A stretch of 64,000 nt of DNA. It comes from CAYRNY01 sp964425755 (GTDB lineage Bacteria; Chloroflexota; Anaerolineae; Aggregatilineales; Aggregatilineaceae). The notes under the pieces are model-generated. The model made no database searches, was not told where the DNA came from, and saw nothing but the letters and a program-made list of their open reading frames with translations. This document shows positions 34,484-43,789 of the stretch, piece by piece (the stretch's first letter is position 1; each line of letters opens with the position of its first letter). A program made the position numbers and the translations under genes. Where the stretch lies: contig CAYRNY010000003.1 in the NCBI GenBank assembly GCA_964425755.1, positions 224,592 to 288,591 on the forward strand. Reading direction: 5' to 3'.

Positions 34484-35491
34484 CTAGCAGAGGTGTGTGT
34501 CAATCAGGCGTGTGCCAAGACCTGGGCGGTTGGCGATCACATCCTGCACGCCTTCAAGCGCCCGCAAGCATGACTCCAGTTCGTTCGCGTGCGCCCCCTC
34601 GCATAGCACATGTACATTCGCCCCTGCGTCGATTGTGAAATAGGCGGGCAATCCTTCCGCGCGCCAGGCGCGGACCGCGTGCATGACGCGCACCGTTTCC
34701 GGAGACCAGTAGAGCACGCTGGGCCGCGCCGTCATCGCGACGACGTGCATCCGGATCGCTTCGTGTTCAGTCTCGATGCCGAACGTGTCGAAGTCGCGTG
34801 CCAGCAGGGCGTCACGGACCAGCGGCAACGCGCGTTCGGCCTCGGCCAGTCGCACGCTCGCAAACGGGCTGCGGTCGACCAGCGCCTGCCCTTTCGTTGA
34901 CCCGACAAGCTTGTGCTCGGTTTGCACGATTGCGACCAGGTCGCGCAGGTCCCAGTGTTCCGGCGGCGCGATCGATTCGGCATACGATAACTCGCTGGTA
35001 TCGGCGGCATGCCATTCAACAAAGCCTGCCGGGATCGAGCGACACGCTGAGCCTGACCCCAGCCGGGCCAGGATGCTAAGCGCGTGTTGATCCAGTTCGA
35101 TACCGGCTGCTGCTGTGGCCGCCACCGTCAGCGCTGCGAAGGCTGACGCTGAGGACGCGATCCCCGCGCCCATCGGGAACGAGTTCCGCGATACCACACG
35201 CGCACGGTGAGGGATGCGGGCTATCTCGCGCACGCGGTCCAGGTGCTGCGTGACGCGTCCGGCGGCGCGCGCTGTGGTTTCCGCATCTTCGCCTTCGAGC
35301 GTGAGTTCGTCAGCCGCCAGCGCCGGATCGAACACGACCGTCGTGGTCGTGGTCGCGTTGTCCAGATTCATCGAGATCGATGAATTCAACGGCAGCCGCA
35401 GCGTGTCATTTTTGCGTCCCCAGTACTTGATAAACGCGATGTTCGCACAACTTATCGCGGTTGCTTTGGTGACTTGTTCTGATGTTCCCAA
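34484..35491 (-). CDS. mvaD: Mevalonate (di)phosphate decarboxylase
   Basis: 335 residues, GHMP-kinase fold. The N-terminus ANIAFIKYWGRKN and the ATP loop PMGAGIASSASAFAA identify the family, with GSGSACRS and FTIDAGANVHV later. It decarboxylates either mevalonate diphosphate or, as shown for a Roseiflexus relative, mevalonate monophosphate; the two cannot be told apart by eye here. The only start fitting the family is TTG at 35491, placed 2 bases after the upstream kinase stop, with GGAG/AGG inside the kinase gene as ribosome site. It is translationally linked to the kinase gene, so the two genes are one isoprenoid unit. Confidence 0.9.
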   Translation of the reverse strand: MGTSEQVTKATAISCANIAFIKYWGRKNDTLRLPLNSSISMNLDNATTTTTVVFDPALAADELTLEGEDAETTARAAGRVTQHLDRVREIARIPHRARVVSRNSFPMGAGIASSASAFAALTVAATAAAGIELDQHALSILARLGSGSACRSIPAGFVEWHAADTSELSYAESIAPPEHWDLRDLVAIVQTEHKLVGSTKGQALVDRSPFASVRLAEAERALPLVRDALLARDFDTFGIETEHEAIRMHVVAMTARPSVLYWSPETVRVMHAVRAWRAEGLPAYFTIDAGANVHVLCEGAHANELESCLRALEGVQDVIANRPGLGTRLIDTHLC

Positions 35492-35493
35492 TG

Positions 35494-36495
35494 TTAGCCT
35501 GCTCCACTTTCCAGGCGCACGCCTGCTGCGTGCGGTGCAATAGGTACGATCTCGCCCCCGGCGTCTTCAAGCGCGGCCATGATCGCCGGGCGACTCGCGT
35601 CAGGCGCGAGCGCGATGATACAATCGCCGCCACCCGCCCCGCTGAGTTTGGCCCCATACGCGCCGGCTTGCCGCGCGGCGAACACCAGCGCGGCGGTTTC
35701 TGGCGTATCGACGCCGATCGCGTGAACCAGGCCGTGCTGCATATCCATCAGTTCCCCCAGCCGTGCCCAGTCACCTGCCAGCAGCGCCGCGCGTCCATCG
35801 CGAACCAGTTGGTGCATGGTGTCAAAGATGCCGTTCATCGCTGCGGGCCAGGTTTCGAGCCGCTGGGTGACGCGCTGTACATAGGCGGAGGTATCGGCTT
35901 TTACGCCGCTGTATGCCACGATCAACGGCAGGGTGGGGCTGTAAAGTGGTTCGAGAGCGCGCGGTTCGACGTTTTCGTAATAAAGCGTCCCGCCGTAGAT
36001 CGCCGCGGCCAGGTCGAAGCCGGAACCGGTCCGCTGCACAGCGAGCACCGCTTCCAGGCCGAGATCGAACAGCGTGCGCGGCGACAGGTCGATTTCGAAC
36101 AACCGGCTTAAACCAAACAACGTGCAGGCAACGGTTGCCGATGAACTGCCTAGCCCTTTGGTCGTGGCGAAGTCGTTGCGCGTCACGATGCGCATGCCAC
36201 ACGGCAGCCCGAAATGATCGCGGAACACGGCGAGGGCACTCTCGATGAAGCGGGTCCCGGGTTCGAGCGCTTCCTGGCCGGCAAAAAGCTCTGCGACGTG
36301 GCGCTGGGCGTACTCCACGCCGACATCTGGGGCGTGGATGGTGGTCGTCAGGTCACCGGGCGTGGCCGGTGTAAGCGTCATGTGCAAACGCGCATCCATT
36401 GCCGTCACCAGGCACGCGCGCCGGTGCACGACTGCATGCTCGCCCAACAACATCAGCTTTCCCGGTGCGGAGACGTGGATGGATGTCTCGGTCAC
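35494..36495 (-). CDS. GHMP kinase of the mevalonate pathway (mevalonate or phosphomevalonate kinase)
   Basis: 333 residues. SAPGKLMLLGEHAVVH at the N-terminus is like mevalonate kinase. The ATP loop is TKGLGSSSATVAC. In the middle GSGFDLAAAIYGG and at the C-terminus KLSGAGGGDC are closer to phosphomevalonate kinase. I therefore leave the substrate open. GTG start with AAAGGA about 10 bases upstream. It is first in the pair with mvaD, divergent from the prenyl synthase. Only one kinase is present in the window; the second kinase or isopentenyl phosphate kinase must be elsewhere. Confidence 0.85.
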   Translation of the reverse strand: MTETSIHVSAPGKLMLLGEHAVVHRRACLVTAMDARLHMTLTPATPGDLTTTIHAPDVGVEYAQRHVAELFAGQEALEPGTRFIESALAVFRDHFGLPCGMRIVTRNDFATTKGLGSSSATVACTLFGLSRLFEIDLSPRTLFDLGLEAVLAVQRTGSGFDLAAAIYGGTLYYENVEPRALEPLYSPTLPLIVAYSGVKADTSAYVQRVTQRLETWPAAMNGIFDTMHQLVRDGRAALLAGDWARLGELMDMQHGLVHAIGVDTPETAALVFAARQAGAYGAKLSGAGGGDCIIALAPDASRPAIMAALEDAGGEIVPIAPHAAGVRLESGAG

Positions 36496-36650
36496 AACGT
36501 TCTCGTCCTTTCAGTTCCGCGCAAGTGTAATGTGTTTTGATGCAGGCGGCAATCCGGGCATGGGCGGGTTTATGAAAAGCTCGTAAAATGTTACCATACA
36601 TCGCAGAGAAAGCTGTATAAGCGACCCCACTACGGAAAGGATAAGCGCGC

Positions 36651-37694
36651 GTGACGGAAACTTTCGAGGCTGTATTTCAACCGATTGTGGCCGATATCGA
36701 GGCCCGAATGCATGCGCTGCGGCTGGAACAGTCTCCGATCGCGCCGGTGTTATGGGCGATCGTGGATTACCAGTTCGGGTGGGATGAGGCTGCAGGTGCG
36801 GTGGGCAAGAATGTCTCCGGCAAGAAGATCCGCCCGCTGCTGATGGCGCTGGTGGCGCAGGCTGTGTGCGGTGACTATCGTCACGTGTTGACGGCAGGGG
36901 CGGCATTGGAACTGCTGCATAACTTCACCCTGATCCATGATGACGTGATGGACAACGCCGCGGAGCGCCGTCACCGCCCGGCGGTGTGGACACGCTGGGG
37001 CAGGTGGCAGGCGATCAACGCGGGGGACGGCATGTACGCGCTGTCAAACGTGGTGATGACGCGCTTGCTTGAATCCGGCGTTCCGGCGGAAAAGGTTGTG
37101 CTGGCGCACCGGTCGATGTCGCAGGCGTGTTTGTGGACCGCCGAAGGGCAGGTCCTCGACATGGACTTTGAAACGCGCGCGTCCGTCAGCCCGGACGAGT
37201 ACCTCACGATGATCACCCACAAAACCGCCACGCTGATCGAGGCGGCGGCGTACATCGGCGCGCTGCTCAGCACGGATGACGAAGCAGTGGTCCGCGCGTA
37301 TGCCGCGTTTGCGCGGGACCTGGGTGTGGCGTTCCAGGTGCGTGATGATTACCTGGATGTGTGGGGCGACCCGCAAGAGACGGGTAAACCATTCGCCAGT
37401 GACATCCGCGAACGGAAGAAGGCGTATCCTTACCTCGTCGCGCTGGAGCGTGCATCCGACCGCGACCGCGCGACGTTGCAGCGCATCTACAGCCAGGAAG
37501 ACGCGTTGAGCGAGGCCGACGTGGAAGCGGTGCTTGCGATCATGGAACGCACGGATGCGCCAAGCCAGACCGATCAGGTCGCGCGTCACCATTATGAGCG
37601 TGCGCTGCAGGAGCTTGACAGTACCGGCATCCAGAACAGCACGCAAGACCTGATCCGGGAACTGGCGGCGTTTTTGATCCGGCGCGCCCATTGA
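36651..37694 (+). CDS. Polyprenyl synthetase family protein (isoprenyl diphosphate synthase)
   Basis: 347 residues. The first aspartate-rich motif is in LIHDDVMDNA (DDxxD) and the second in QVRDDYLDVWG. The GKKIRP substrate-binding segment lies near residue 57. Together they make an all-trans prenyl synthase of the geranylgeranyl or longer type. Chain length cannot be fixed with certainty, although the bulk of residues before the first DDxxD (LELLHNFTL) would favour long-chain or C20 products. GTG start with GGAAAGGAT upstream. Divergent from the kinase and decarboxylase, with about 155 bases between them. Confidence 0.92.
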   Translation: MTETFEAVFQPIVADIEARMHALRLEQSPIAPVLWAIVDYQFGWDEAAGAVGKNVSGKKIRPLLMALVAQAVCGDYRHVLTAGAALELLHNFTLIHDDVMDNAAERRHRPAVWTRWGRWQAINAGDGMYALSNVVMTRLLESGVPAEKVVLAHRSMSQACLWTAEGQVLDMDFETRASVSPDEYLTMITHKTATLIEAAAYIGALLSTDDEAVVRAYAAFARDLGVAFQVRDDYLDVWGDPQETGKPFASDIRERKKAYPYLVALERASDRDRATLQRIYSQEDALSEADVEAVLAIMERTDAPSQTDQVARHHYERALQELDSTGIQNSTQDLIRELAAFLIRRAH

Positions 37695-37776
37695 TCACGC
37701 GCGTAAGCTGCAACCGGGCTGAGGGCATGCGTAGCAGGCAACCTATGCGTAGCCGGATCGTGCCGTGCGTGGTTGT

Positions 37777-38433
37777 CTACCGGGTTAGCGCCTCGGCAAG
37801 CTGCCGGAATTGCTGCTTGTAGTCGTCGCCGGAAAAGTCAAACCGTGGTTTGCGCCGCAAGGTGTCCGGCACCTCAACCGCTTCAAGCTGGGCTACCACA
37901 ACCGGTTTGTTGTTCTCGATAAAGAATTGCAGCGCCTCATTGACATTTGTAGCCTTGACTGACAGCGGTGTGAGGATCACGACCATGTTTCTGCATTCGG
38001 TCAAGGCCGGATGCACGCCGGTCGCCCATTGGACGTTTTCAACTTCGGTGCCGGCCAGCCAGGTGTGAATGCCGATGCGGTTCAGGTCCTCTGCCAGAAT
38101 CTCGGCGAATTCGGCATCGTTCACGGCGTAGTTGATGTACGTCACGGCCTGTGGGGGCACCTTGCGCTTACCGCGCCCGGCGGCGCTTTCGGCGATCTGT
38201 ACCGGTTCGGGACGGGTCATCTGGTCGTGTGCGGGAATCTTGCCCATGCGGAACACGGTCGTGCCGCAGACCGAACAGGTACCACGCACACCGGGCGCAC
38301 CGCGCCGCGTCCAGATCGCCTGTGGGTTATCAATAGGGGTTTTTTCACGGCAGGTCATGCAGTATGCTTCGATGATGTCGTCATCATCGTAATCCAGATC
38401 GTGCTCGTTCAGTTCGTTGAATTCATCGCTCAT
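37777..38433 (-). CDS. Zinc ribbon fused to a TIR domain
   Basis: 218 residues. The acidic start (residues 1-22) is followed by a zinc-ribbon-like part with Cys25/Cys28 and Cys53/Cys56 and TTVFRMG, resembling the small DUF5679 ribbon. Residues about 98-218 fit a TIR domain: VTYINYAVND as strand A, a Trp in the BB region (HTWLAGTEVENVQWATG), MVVILTP as strand D, and Glu166 in ATNVNEAL at the position of the catalytic Glu of TIR NAD hydrolases. The ATG at 38433 is preferred to an upstream TTG. No partner defence gene is nearby. It could signal, cut NAD or simply mediate protein contacts. Confidence 0.75.
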   Translation of the reverse strand: MSDEFNELNEHDLDYDDDDIIEAYCMTCREKTPIDNPQAIWTRRGAPGVRGTCSVCGTTVFRMGKIPAHDQMTRPEPVQIAESAAGRGKRKVPPQAVTYINYAVNDAEFAEILAEDLNRIGIHTWLAGTEVENVQWATGVHPALTECRNMVVILTPLSVKATNVNEALQFFIENNKPVVVAQLEAVEVPDTLRRKPRFDFSGDDYKQQFRQLAEALTR

Positions 38434-38650
38434 AGTTCGACTACCAGGGTGCAAGGTCCGGGTAACAATATGTGTTGATAGATTAACACAGATGAGCGAT
38501 TCATGCGTAGTGCCAGTTTATGTTGTGTGAAGCACGGGCAAAATTTGCCAGCCCGATTATAATAGTGGGCGCGCCAGGAGATACTTTCATGCGCGTGCCG
38601 GACGTTGGCAGGCGCATGCTCAACCGTCGTGTCATTGTGAAAGGATTCCC

Positions 38651-40648
38651 ATGTCTGACTTTGACCTGAAATGCATCAACACGATACGGATGCTTTCTGT
38701 AGACGCCGTGCAGAAAGCGAATTCAGGCCATCCTGGGCTGCCGATGGGCGGCGCACCGATGGCGTATGTGCTGTGGACGCGTTTTCTCAAGCACAACCCC
38801 CGCGATCCACAGTGGGTTGACCGCGATCGTTTCGTGCTCTCTGCCGGGCACGGCTCGATGCTGCTCTACGCCCTGCTACACCTGACCGGTTATGACGTTT
38901 CGATGGACGATATCAAGCAGTTTCGCCAGTGGAACAGCATCACGCCAGGGCACCCGGAAGCCGGCATCACACCTGGTGTCGAAACGACAACTGGCCCGTT
39001 GGGGCAGGGATTTGCTAACGGTGTCGGGATGGCGATCGCCGAACGCCACCTTGCGGCGCGTTTTAATACGGTTGATCATCCGGTGGTGGATCATTACACC
39101 TACGCTATTGTCAGCGACGGTGACCTGATGGAAGGTATCGCATCAGAGGCCGCGTCCTTAGCCGGGCACCTCAAGCTGGGCAAGCTGGTTTATCTCTATG
39201 ACGACAACCTCATCTCGCTTGACGGCCCGACCCAGATGGCCTACACCGAAGATGTCGGCCAGCGGTTCCAGGCGTACGGCTGGCACGTGCAGCGCGTGGC
39301 GGACGGCAACGATCTGGATGCGATCGAGACCGCGATCCAGGCTGCGCGAGCAGAGACCGGGCGTCCCTCGTTGATCATGGTCCGCACTGAGATCGGATAT
39401 GGCAGCCCGAGCAAGGCCGGTACGGCCAACGCGCACGGGTCGCCGTTGGGCAAAGAGGAAGTCGCCGCGACGAAGGATAATCTGGGCTGGCCGCAGGAAC
39501 CTGAATTCCTGGTGCCGGATGACGTGCTGGACTATTTCCGGCAGGCGGTCACGCGCGGTGAACAAGAACAGGCCGCGTGGCAGTCGCGCTTCGATGCGTG
39601 GGCGGACGCCAATCCTGACCGGGCGCGGGTCTGGCAGCAGATGTGGTCGAACGAATTGCCGGACGGGTGGGATGCGGACCTGCCGACCTTCGACGAAACA
39701 CCAATCGCGACGCGTGCGGCGTCCGGCGTGGTGCTGAATGCGATCGCCGAGAAGCTACCGGGCGTGATCGGTGGCGCCGCCGATCTCGATTCGTCAACCA
39801 AAACGTATCTCAAGTTTTCGGGCGATTTTCAGGCAGGGCAATACGAGAATCGCAATCTGCGTTTTGGCGTGCGCGAGCACGCAATGGGCGGCATTGCCAA
39901 CGGGATGGTGGCACATGGCGGCCTGATCCCGTTCACCGCGACGTTTCTCGCTTTCTCGGACTACATGCGCCCTGCGATGCGGCTTGCAGCCCTGAGCCAC
40001 TTCGCGCCCGTGTTCGTCTTCACGCATGACAGCATCGGCCTGGGCGAAGATGGCCCGACGCACCAGCCGGTTGAGCACGTGATGTCGCTGCGCTTGATCC
40101 CACACATGGAGGTGTTCCGTCCTGCTGATGCGAACGAGACGGTGTATGCCTGGAAGGCGGCGATCGAAAACCGCGATCACCCGACGTCGCTTGTCTTCAC
40201 GCGGCAGAAGCTCCCCGTGTTGGATGCGGCGACGGGGATGGCCGAGGGCGTTGGGCGTGGCGCGTATGTGTTGGCGGACCCCGAAGACGGCGATTGCGAC
40301 GTGATCCTGATCGCCACCGGGTCTGAGGTGCATCTTGCGCTGGATGCTGCCGAGCTACTCGCGCAACAGGGGATCAAAACGCGGGTTGTGAGCATGCCAA
40401 GCTGGGAACGCTTCGAACGCCAGTCGCAAGCCTATCGCGACAGCGTGCTGCCGCCCGACGTCACCGCGCGGGTGGCGATTGAGGCAGGCGTCACGACCGG
40501 CTGGCAGAAATGGGTAGGCGATCACGGTGTCGTGATCGGCGTCGACCGGTTTGGGGCGTCGGCTCCCTACAAGGTGATCTTTGAGAAGTATGGGCTGACA
40601 CCGGAACGGGTCGCTGAGGCAGCGCAGGCGTTGGTCGAACGTATATAG
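38651..40648 (+). CDS. tkt: Transketolase
   Basis: 665 residues, usual length. TPP enzyme of the pentose phosphate pathway or carbon fixation cycle moving two-carbon units between sugar phosphates. Motifs are NSGHPGLPMG at the N-terminus, the TPP motif SDGDLMEG, the catalytic Glu region GVREHAMGGIANG, and HDSIGLGEDGPTHQP. AAAGGATT lies 6-8 bases before the ATG. A perfect -10 TATAAT lies at 38558-38563 with no clear -35. A hairpin terminator follows. Confidence 0.97.
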   Translation: MSDFDLKCINTIRMLSVDAVQKANSGHPGLPMGGAPMAYVLWTRFLKHNPRDPQWVDRDRFVLSAGHGSMLLYALLHLTGYDVSMDDIKQFRQWNSITPGHPEAGITPGVETTTGPLGQGFANGVGMAIAERHLAARFNTVDHPVVDHYTYAIVSDGDLMEGIASEAASLAGHLKLGKLVYLYDDNLISLDGPTQMAYTEDVGQRFQAYGWHVQRVADGNDLDAIETAIQAARAETGRPSLIMVRTEIGYGSPSKAGTANAHGSPLGKEEVAATKDNLGWPQEPEFLVPDDVLDYFRQAVTRGEQEQAAWQSRFDAWADANPDRARVWQQMWSNELPDGWDADLPTFDETPIATRAASGVVLNAIAEKLPGVIGGAADLDSSTKTYLKFSGDFQAGQYENRNLRFGVREHAMGGIANGMVAHGGLIPFTATFLAFSDYMRPAMRLAALSHFAPVFVFTHDSIGLGEDGPTHQPVEHVMSLRLIPHMEVFRPADANETVYAWKAAIENRDHPTSLVFTRQKLPVLDAATGMAEGVGRGAYVLADPEDGDCDVILIATGSEVHLALDAAELLAQQGIKTRVVSMPSWERFERQSQAYRDSVLPPDVTARVAIEAGVTTGWQKWVGDHGVVIGVDRFGASAPYKVIFEKYGLTPERVAEAAQALVERI

Positions 40649-40680
40649 CAGAATATCACCCTGCTTAACATGGTACGCGC

Positions 40681-40707
40681 ACGGAGCCGATGTCTTGTCG
40701 GCTCCGT
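40681..40707 (+). terminator. Terminator of tkt
   Basis: CGGAGCCGA (40682-40690) pairs with TCGGCTCCG (40698-40706), 7-base loop, then GTTGTG. It lies 33 bases after the stop. Confidence 0.75.
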
Positions 40708-40814
40708 GTTGTGTTGGGAGGCGGCACTCGTGTCGCGGCGCTCGCTGCGTGAGCAAGGCAACTATGCTACACTGTTGAAGTGGGAGCTTGTGGTGCCGGC
40801 AGGAGGCTGGATTC

Positions 40815-42041
40815 ATGGCTGCGATTGACGTGGTCGCCACGCTGCGTGAGGCGTTTCCCGATCTGGACGATAGTGCTGTACAGGAGCTTTCCGGGTTGGT
40901 GCGCACGAAGACGTATCCGCCCGATACGCTGATCTGCAAAGAGGGCGCATATGAAGACGTGTTCTACCTGATTGTCGGCGGCGAGGTGGCGATTACCAAG
41001 CACCTGGAAGGTGACGAAGAGCGCGTGCTGCGCCATAGTGTGGCGGGCGATTTTTTTGGCGAAATGGCGCTGATCCAGGATCAACCGCGCTCTGCGAATG
41101 TGCGCACGACCAGGCCGACGACGGTGCTGGAATTCGACCGCGCGGTTTTTGATCGCTTGATGGCGTCCAGCCCGAGTCTCGCGTGGCGCATGGTGCGCAT
41201 CACGTTTGACCGCCTGCGTCACAATGACCAGACGGCTTTGGCAGACCTGCGCGCGGCCTACCAGACGCTGGCTCAGCTTGACAAGGCTAAACTCGATTTC
41301 ATCACGATCGCCGCGCACGAGTTGCGCACGCCGCTGACGGTGATCCAGGGCTATACCGATGTGCTGCGCAATAACACGCTGCTCAAAAACGATCCGACCC
41401 TGAGCGAGGTGATCGAGGGCATCATGCGCGGCACGTCGCGCCTGTATGAGATCGTTAACGGGATGCTGGATATCACCAAGATCGACACCGAAACGCTGCA
41501 AGTTTCACGCGTGCCGGTGCTGCTTCAAAGCGTGCTGGGCGAACTGAAAAATGAGTTCAGCAGCGTGTTGCAGGCGCGTGGCATCACGTTTGAAATCAGG
41601 CAGATCGGGGATGTGCCATACATCGAAGCCGATCCTAACCTGATATATAAGATTTTCTACCAACTGTACACCAACGCGATCAAGTACACCCCCAACGGCG
41701 GCGCTATCACCACGACGTACTGGATCACGGACGTCGAAGCGATGGGGCGCGCTGTCGCGATCGTGGTTGAGGATACTGGCGTCGGGATTGACCCACAGCA
41801 CCACGAACTGATTTTCGAAAAATTCTACCAGATCGGTGAGGTTGCGTTGCATTCGTCCGGCAAGACATCGTTTAAGGGTGGCGGTCCGGGGTTGGGGCTG
41901 GCGCTGGTCAAGGGTGCAGTCGAGGCCCATGACGGCATGGTCTGGGTCGAGAGTGAGGGGTACGACGAGACGCGGTGCCCCGGCAGCGCGTTCAAGGTGC
42001 TGTTGCCGGTTCACGCCGTCGCGCCGGGGGAGCGGCGTTAA
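40815..42041 (+). CDS. Histidine kinase with N-terminal cyclic-nucleotide-binding domain
   Basis: 408 residues and no membrane helix. A CRP/cNMP-binding-type domain covers about 10-130: the phosphate-binding segment reads DFFGEMALIQDQPRSANVR, with the Arg typical of cAMP-like pockets. A HisKA segment follows with His168 in HELRTPLTVIQG, then a HATPase domain with N-box YTNAIKYTPNGG, G1 VEDTGVGID and G2 GGGPGLGLAL. It is a soluble sensor kinase probably responding to a nucleotide or to redox. AGGAGG lies 8 bases before ATG 40815. There is no adjacent receiver gene. Confidence 0.9.
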   Translation: MAAIDVVATLREAFPDLDDSAVQELSGLVRTKTYPPDTLICKEGAYEDVFYLIVGGEVAITKHLEGDEERVLRHSVAGDFFGEMALIQDQPRSANVRTTRPTTVLEFDRAVFDRLMASSPSLAWRMVRITFDRLRHNDQTALADLRAAYQTLAQLDKAKLDFITIAAHELRTPLTVIQGYTDVLRNNTLLKNDPTLSEVIEGIMRGTSRLYEIVNGMLDITKIDTETLQVSRVPVLLQSVLGELKNEFSSVLQARGITFEIRQIGDVPYIEADPNLIYKIFYQLYTNAIKYTPNGGAITTTYWITDVEAMGRAVAIVVEDTGVGIDPQHHELIFEKFYQIGEVALHSSGKTSFKGGGPGLGLALVKGAVEAHDGMVWVESEGYDETRCPGSAFKVLLPVHAVAPGERR

Positions 42042-42052
42042 TCGGCGCTGGG

Positions 42053-42883
42053 TTAGAGCGCGCCTTCCTGTGCCAGGATGTGCCGCAAATGCTCGCGCCG
42101 TGCATTGCCTGCGAGTATCTCCAACCGCCGCACGGCAAACGGATCGATCTCCTCGCGCAACAGCCGTATATCGTCGGTTGTGGGGGCGGGCGTTTCGTAT
42201 ACGTCCGCTGCGATATCCAGTTCAAAGCCGGTTTTGGCCTGAATGCGCTCGATCGTCACGCCCCGGTGGTAGCTTACCAGGCGCATTCTACCTTCCGCCC
42301 AGTCAAACTGCCCCAGGTCGCTGACGAGGTAGCGCACGCCGCTGCCTTCTTGACGTTCGGGATGGTGGCCCATCCCGCTGAGCCAGTCCAGCTCCGGCAC
42401 AAAAACCACGCGTGAGTGGCGCGGGACGTACATGTAAATATTGTCCGAATGCAGCGTCACGTCGGGGATGCCCGCCGATCCCGGCAGGCGCAGGCGCGGT
42501 GCTTGCAGGTTCTTGCCGATCGCGATGTTGTTGAAATTGCCGTGCGGATCGACCTGGGCGGGGCGGAAAAACTCTTTCGGCGACATGGCGCGCATCGCAT
42601 CCGCGACGAGCACAACGAAGCTGCTATGAGTCAGCGATTTGCCCAGCCATAACGTCTCGGCAGTGGCGATGCCGAGTGGGGCCCAGTCCTGCACGATCCC
42701 TTGCCCGATGGCCGAGGCGAAGAATGCGTTTGGTGCATGGGTACGCTGCGCCAGAATGTAGCCGGCGGCGACGAGTGGTGTTGCGAGGCCGTGGGCCAGT
42801 GTTTCGCCGTCCTGCACCTGCCGCGCAATACACACAGCGAGCAGTTCGTCAATCGTGTAGTCGTCAGCAGGTGCAGCCGGCAT
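42053..42883 (-). CDS. Type I CoA-transferase, beta subunit (GctB/IpdB-like)
   Basis: 276 residues. Segments AETLWLGKSLTHSS, QVDPHGNFNN, RYLVSDLGQFDW and RMRLVSYHRGVTIERIQAKT resemble the beta subunits of glutaconate-CoA transferase and the steroid-ring enzyme IpdB. The catalytic Glu of GctB cannot be placed with confidence, so transferase and IpdAB-like ring hydrolase are both possible. The alpha subunit is 2.4 kb upstream on the same strand (45304-46146), with two protease genes between. AAGGA lies 9 bases before the ATG. Confidence 0.82.
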   Translation of the reverse strand: MPAAPADDYTIDELLAVCIARQVQDGETLAHGLATPLVAAGYILAQRTHAPNAFFASAIGQGIVQDWAPLGIATAETLWLGKSLTHSSFVVLVADAMRAMSPKEFFRPAQVDPHGNFNNIAIGKNLQAPRLRLPGSAGIPDVTLHSDNIYMYVPRHSRVVFVPELDWLSGMGHHPERQEGSGVRYLVSDLGQFDWAEGRMRLVSYHRGVTIERIQAKTGFELDIAADVYETPAPTTDDIRLLREEIDPFAVRRLEILAGNARREHLRHILAQEGAL

Positions 42884-42922
42884 GAAGATGCGTCCTTGAG
42901 TGTTTGTGCGGTTAGTATGCGC

Positions 42923-43621
42923 CTAGTCGCGCCGCCCGCCAAAGACCAGCATGGCGTAGTACAGCAACGTCAGTATCGATGTGGCTACAGCCGCGACGTA
43001 GGTGAACGCGGCGGCAGTCAAGACGGCGCGTGCGCCTTCACGGTCCTGCGCGGTGGCGATCAGCCCGGTCTGTTCCAGCAGTTTGAGCGCGCGACGGCTG
43101 GCGTCAAGCTCGACCGGCAGCGTCACAATGGTGAACAGCGTCGTGCCGGCAAACAGGATCAAGCCGATCACGGCCAACCCCATGAAGTTGAGGATCAGCC
43201 CCAAGAAGATCAGCAAAAAGCCGATACGCGGGCCCATCATCGCGGCGGGCACGAGTGTCTGGCGCACGGCCATCATTGGGCTGTTCTGCTGGTGCTGTTG
43301 GACGTGCCCGAACTCGTGCGCCGCGATAGCCATCGCCGCGATCGAAGGAGATCGGGCCACGCCGGGTGACAGCCGCACAACGCCACTCGACGGATCGTAG
43401 TGATCGGACAGTTCGCCGCGGTCGCTGATTTCCAGCCCCACACGCTGGATTCCGCCCCGGCTCATGAGCGTTTGAGCGGTCTGCTGGCCATTTACGCCAC
43501 TGCCGTTGGATATCTGGCTCCATTTGCTGTAGGCGCTCTTGACCCACATCTGCGCCAGGCCGGTGATAATCAGCGTGGGTAGAAACACCATCAACATGTA
43601 CGTCGGATCGAAGAGAAACAT
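42923..43621 (-). CDS. Zinc metallopeptidase, YugP/DUF2 family
   Basis: 232 residues, neutral zinc metallopeptidase of PF04298. N-terminal membrane helix (about 7-25), the zinc motif HEFGHVQQH, then two helices (IGFLLIFLGLILNFMG region) and a C-terminal helix. The conserved Glu after the helices lies in VTLPVELDASRRA. AAAGGAG lies 7 bases before the ATG. It sits in a minus-strand row with CoA-transferase subunits and the S41 protease; its physiological substrate is not known. Confidence 0.9.
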   Translation of the reverse strand: MFLFDPTYMLMVFLPTLIITGLAQMWVKSAYSKWSQISNGSGVNGQQTAQTLMSRGGIQRVGLEISDRGELSDHYDPSSGVVRLSPGVARSPSIAAMAIAAHEFGHVQQHQQNSPMMAVRQTLVPAAMMGPRIGFLLIFLGLILNFMGLAVIGLILFAGTTLFTIVTLPVELDASRRALKLLEQTGLIATAQDREGARAVLTAAAFTYVAAVATSILTLLYYAMLVFGGRRD

Positions 43622-43789
43622 CTCCCAGCTCCTTTGAGAGATAGAGTGCGCGATGTCGGTAAACTTGACCGGTTTAGAACGACGGCAAGACGGACGAGAC
43701 TAATCCATCTTACCGCTTATTTTCGCCATTGTACTGCCGTTCGGTTAGAGGCGCATAAGACAGTGCTAAAAAACATGCTAGAATGCGCT

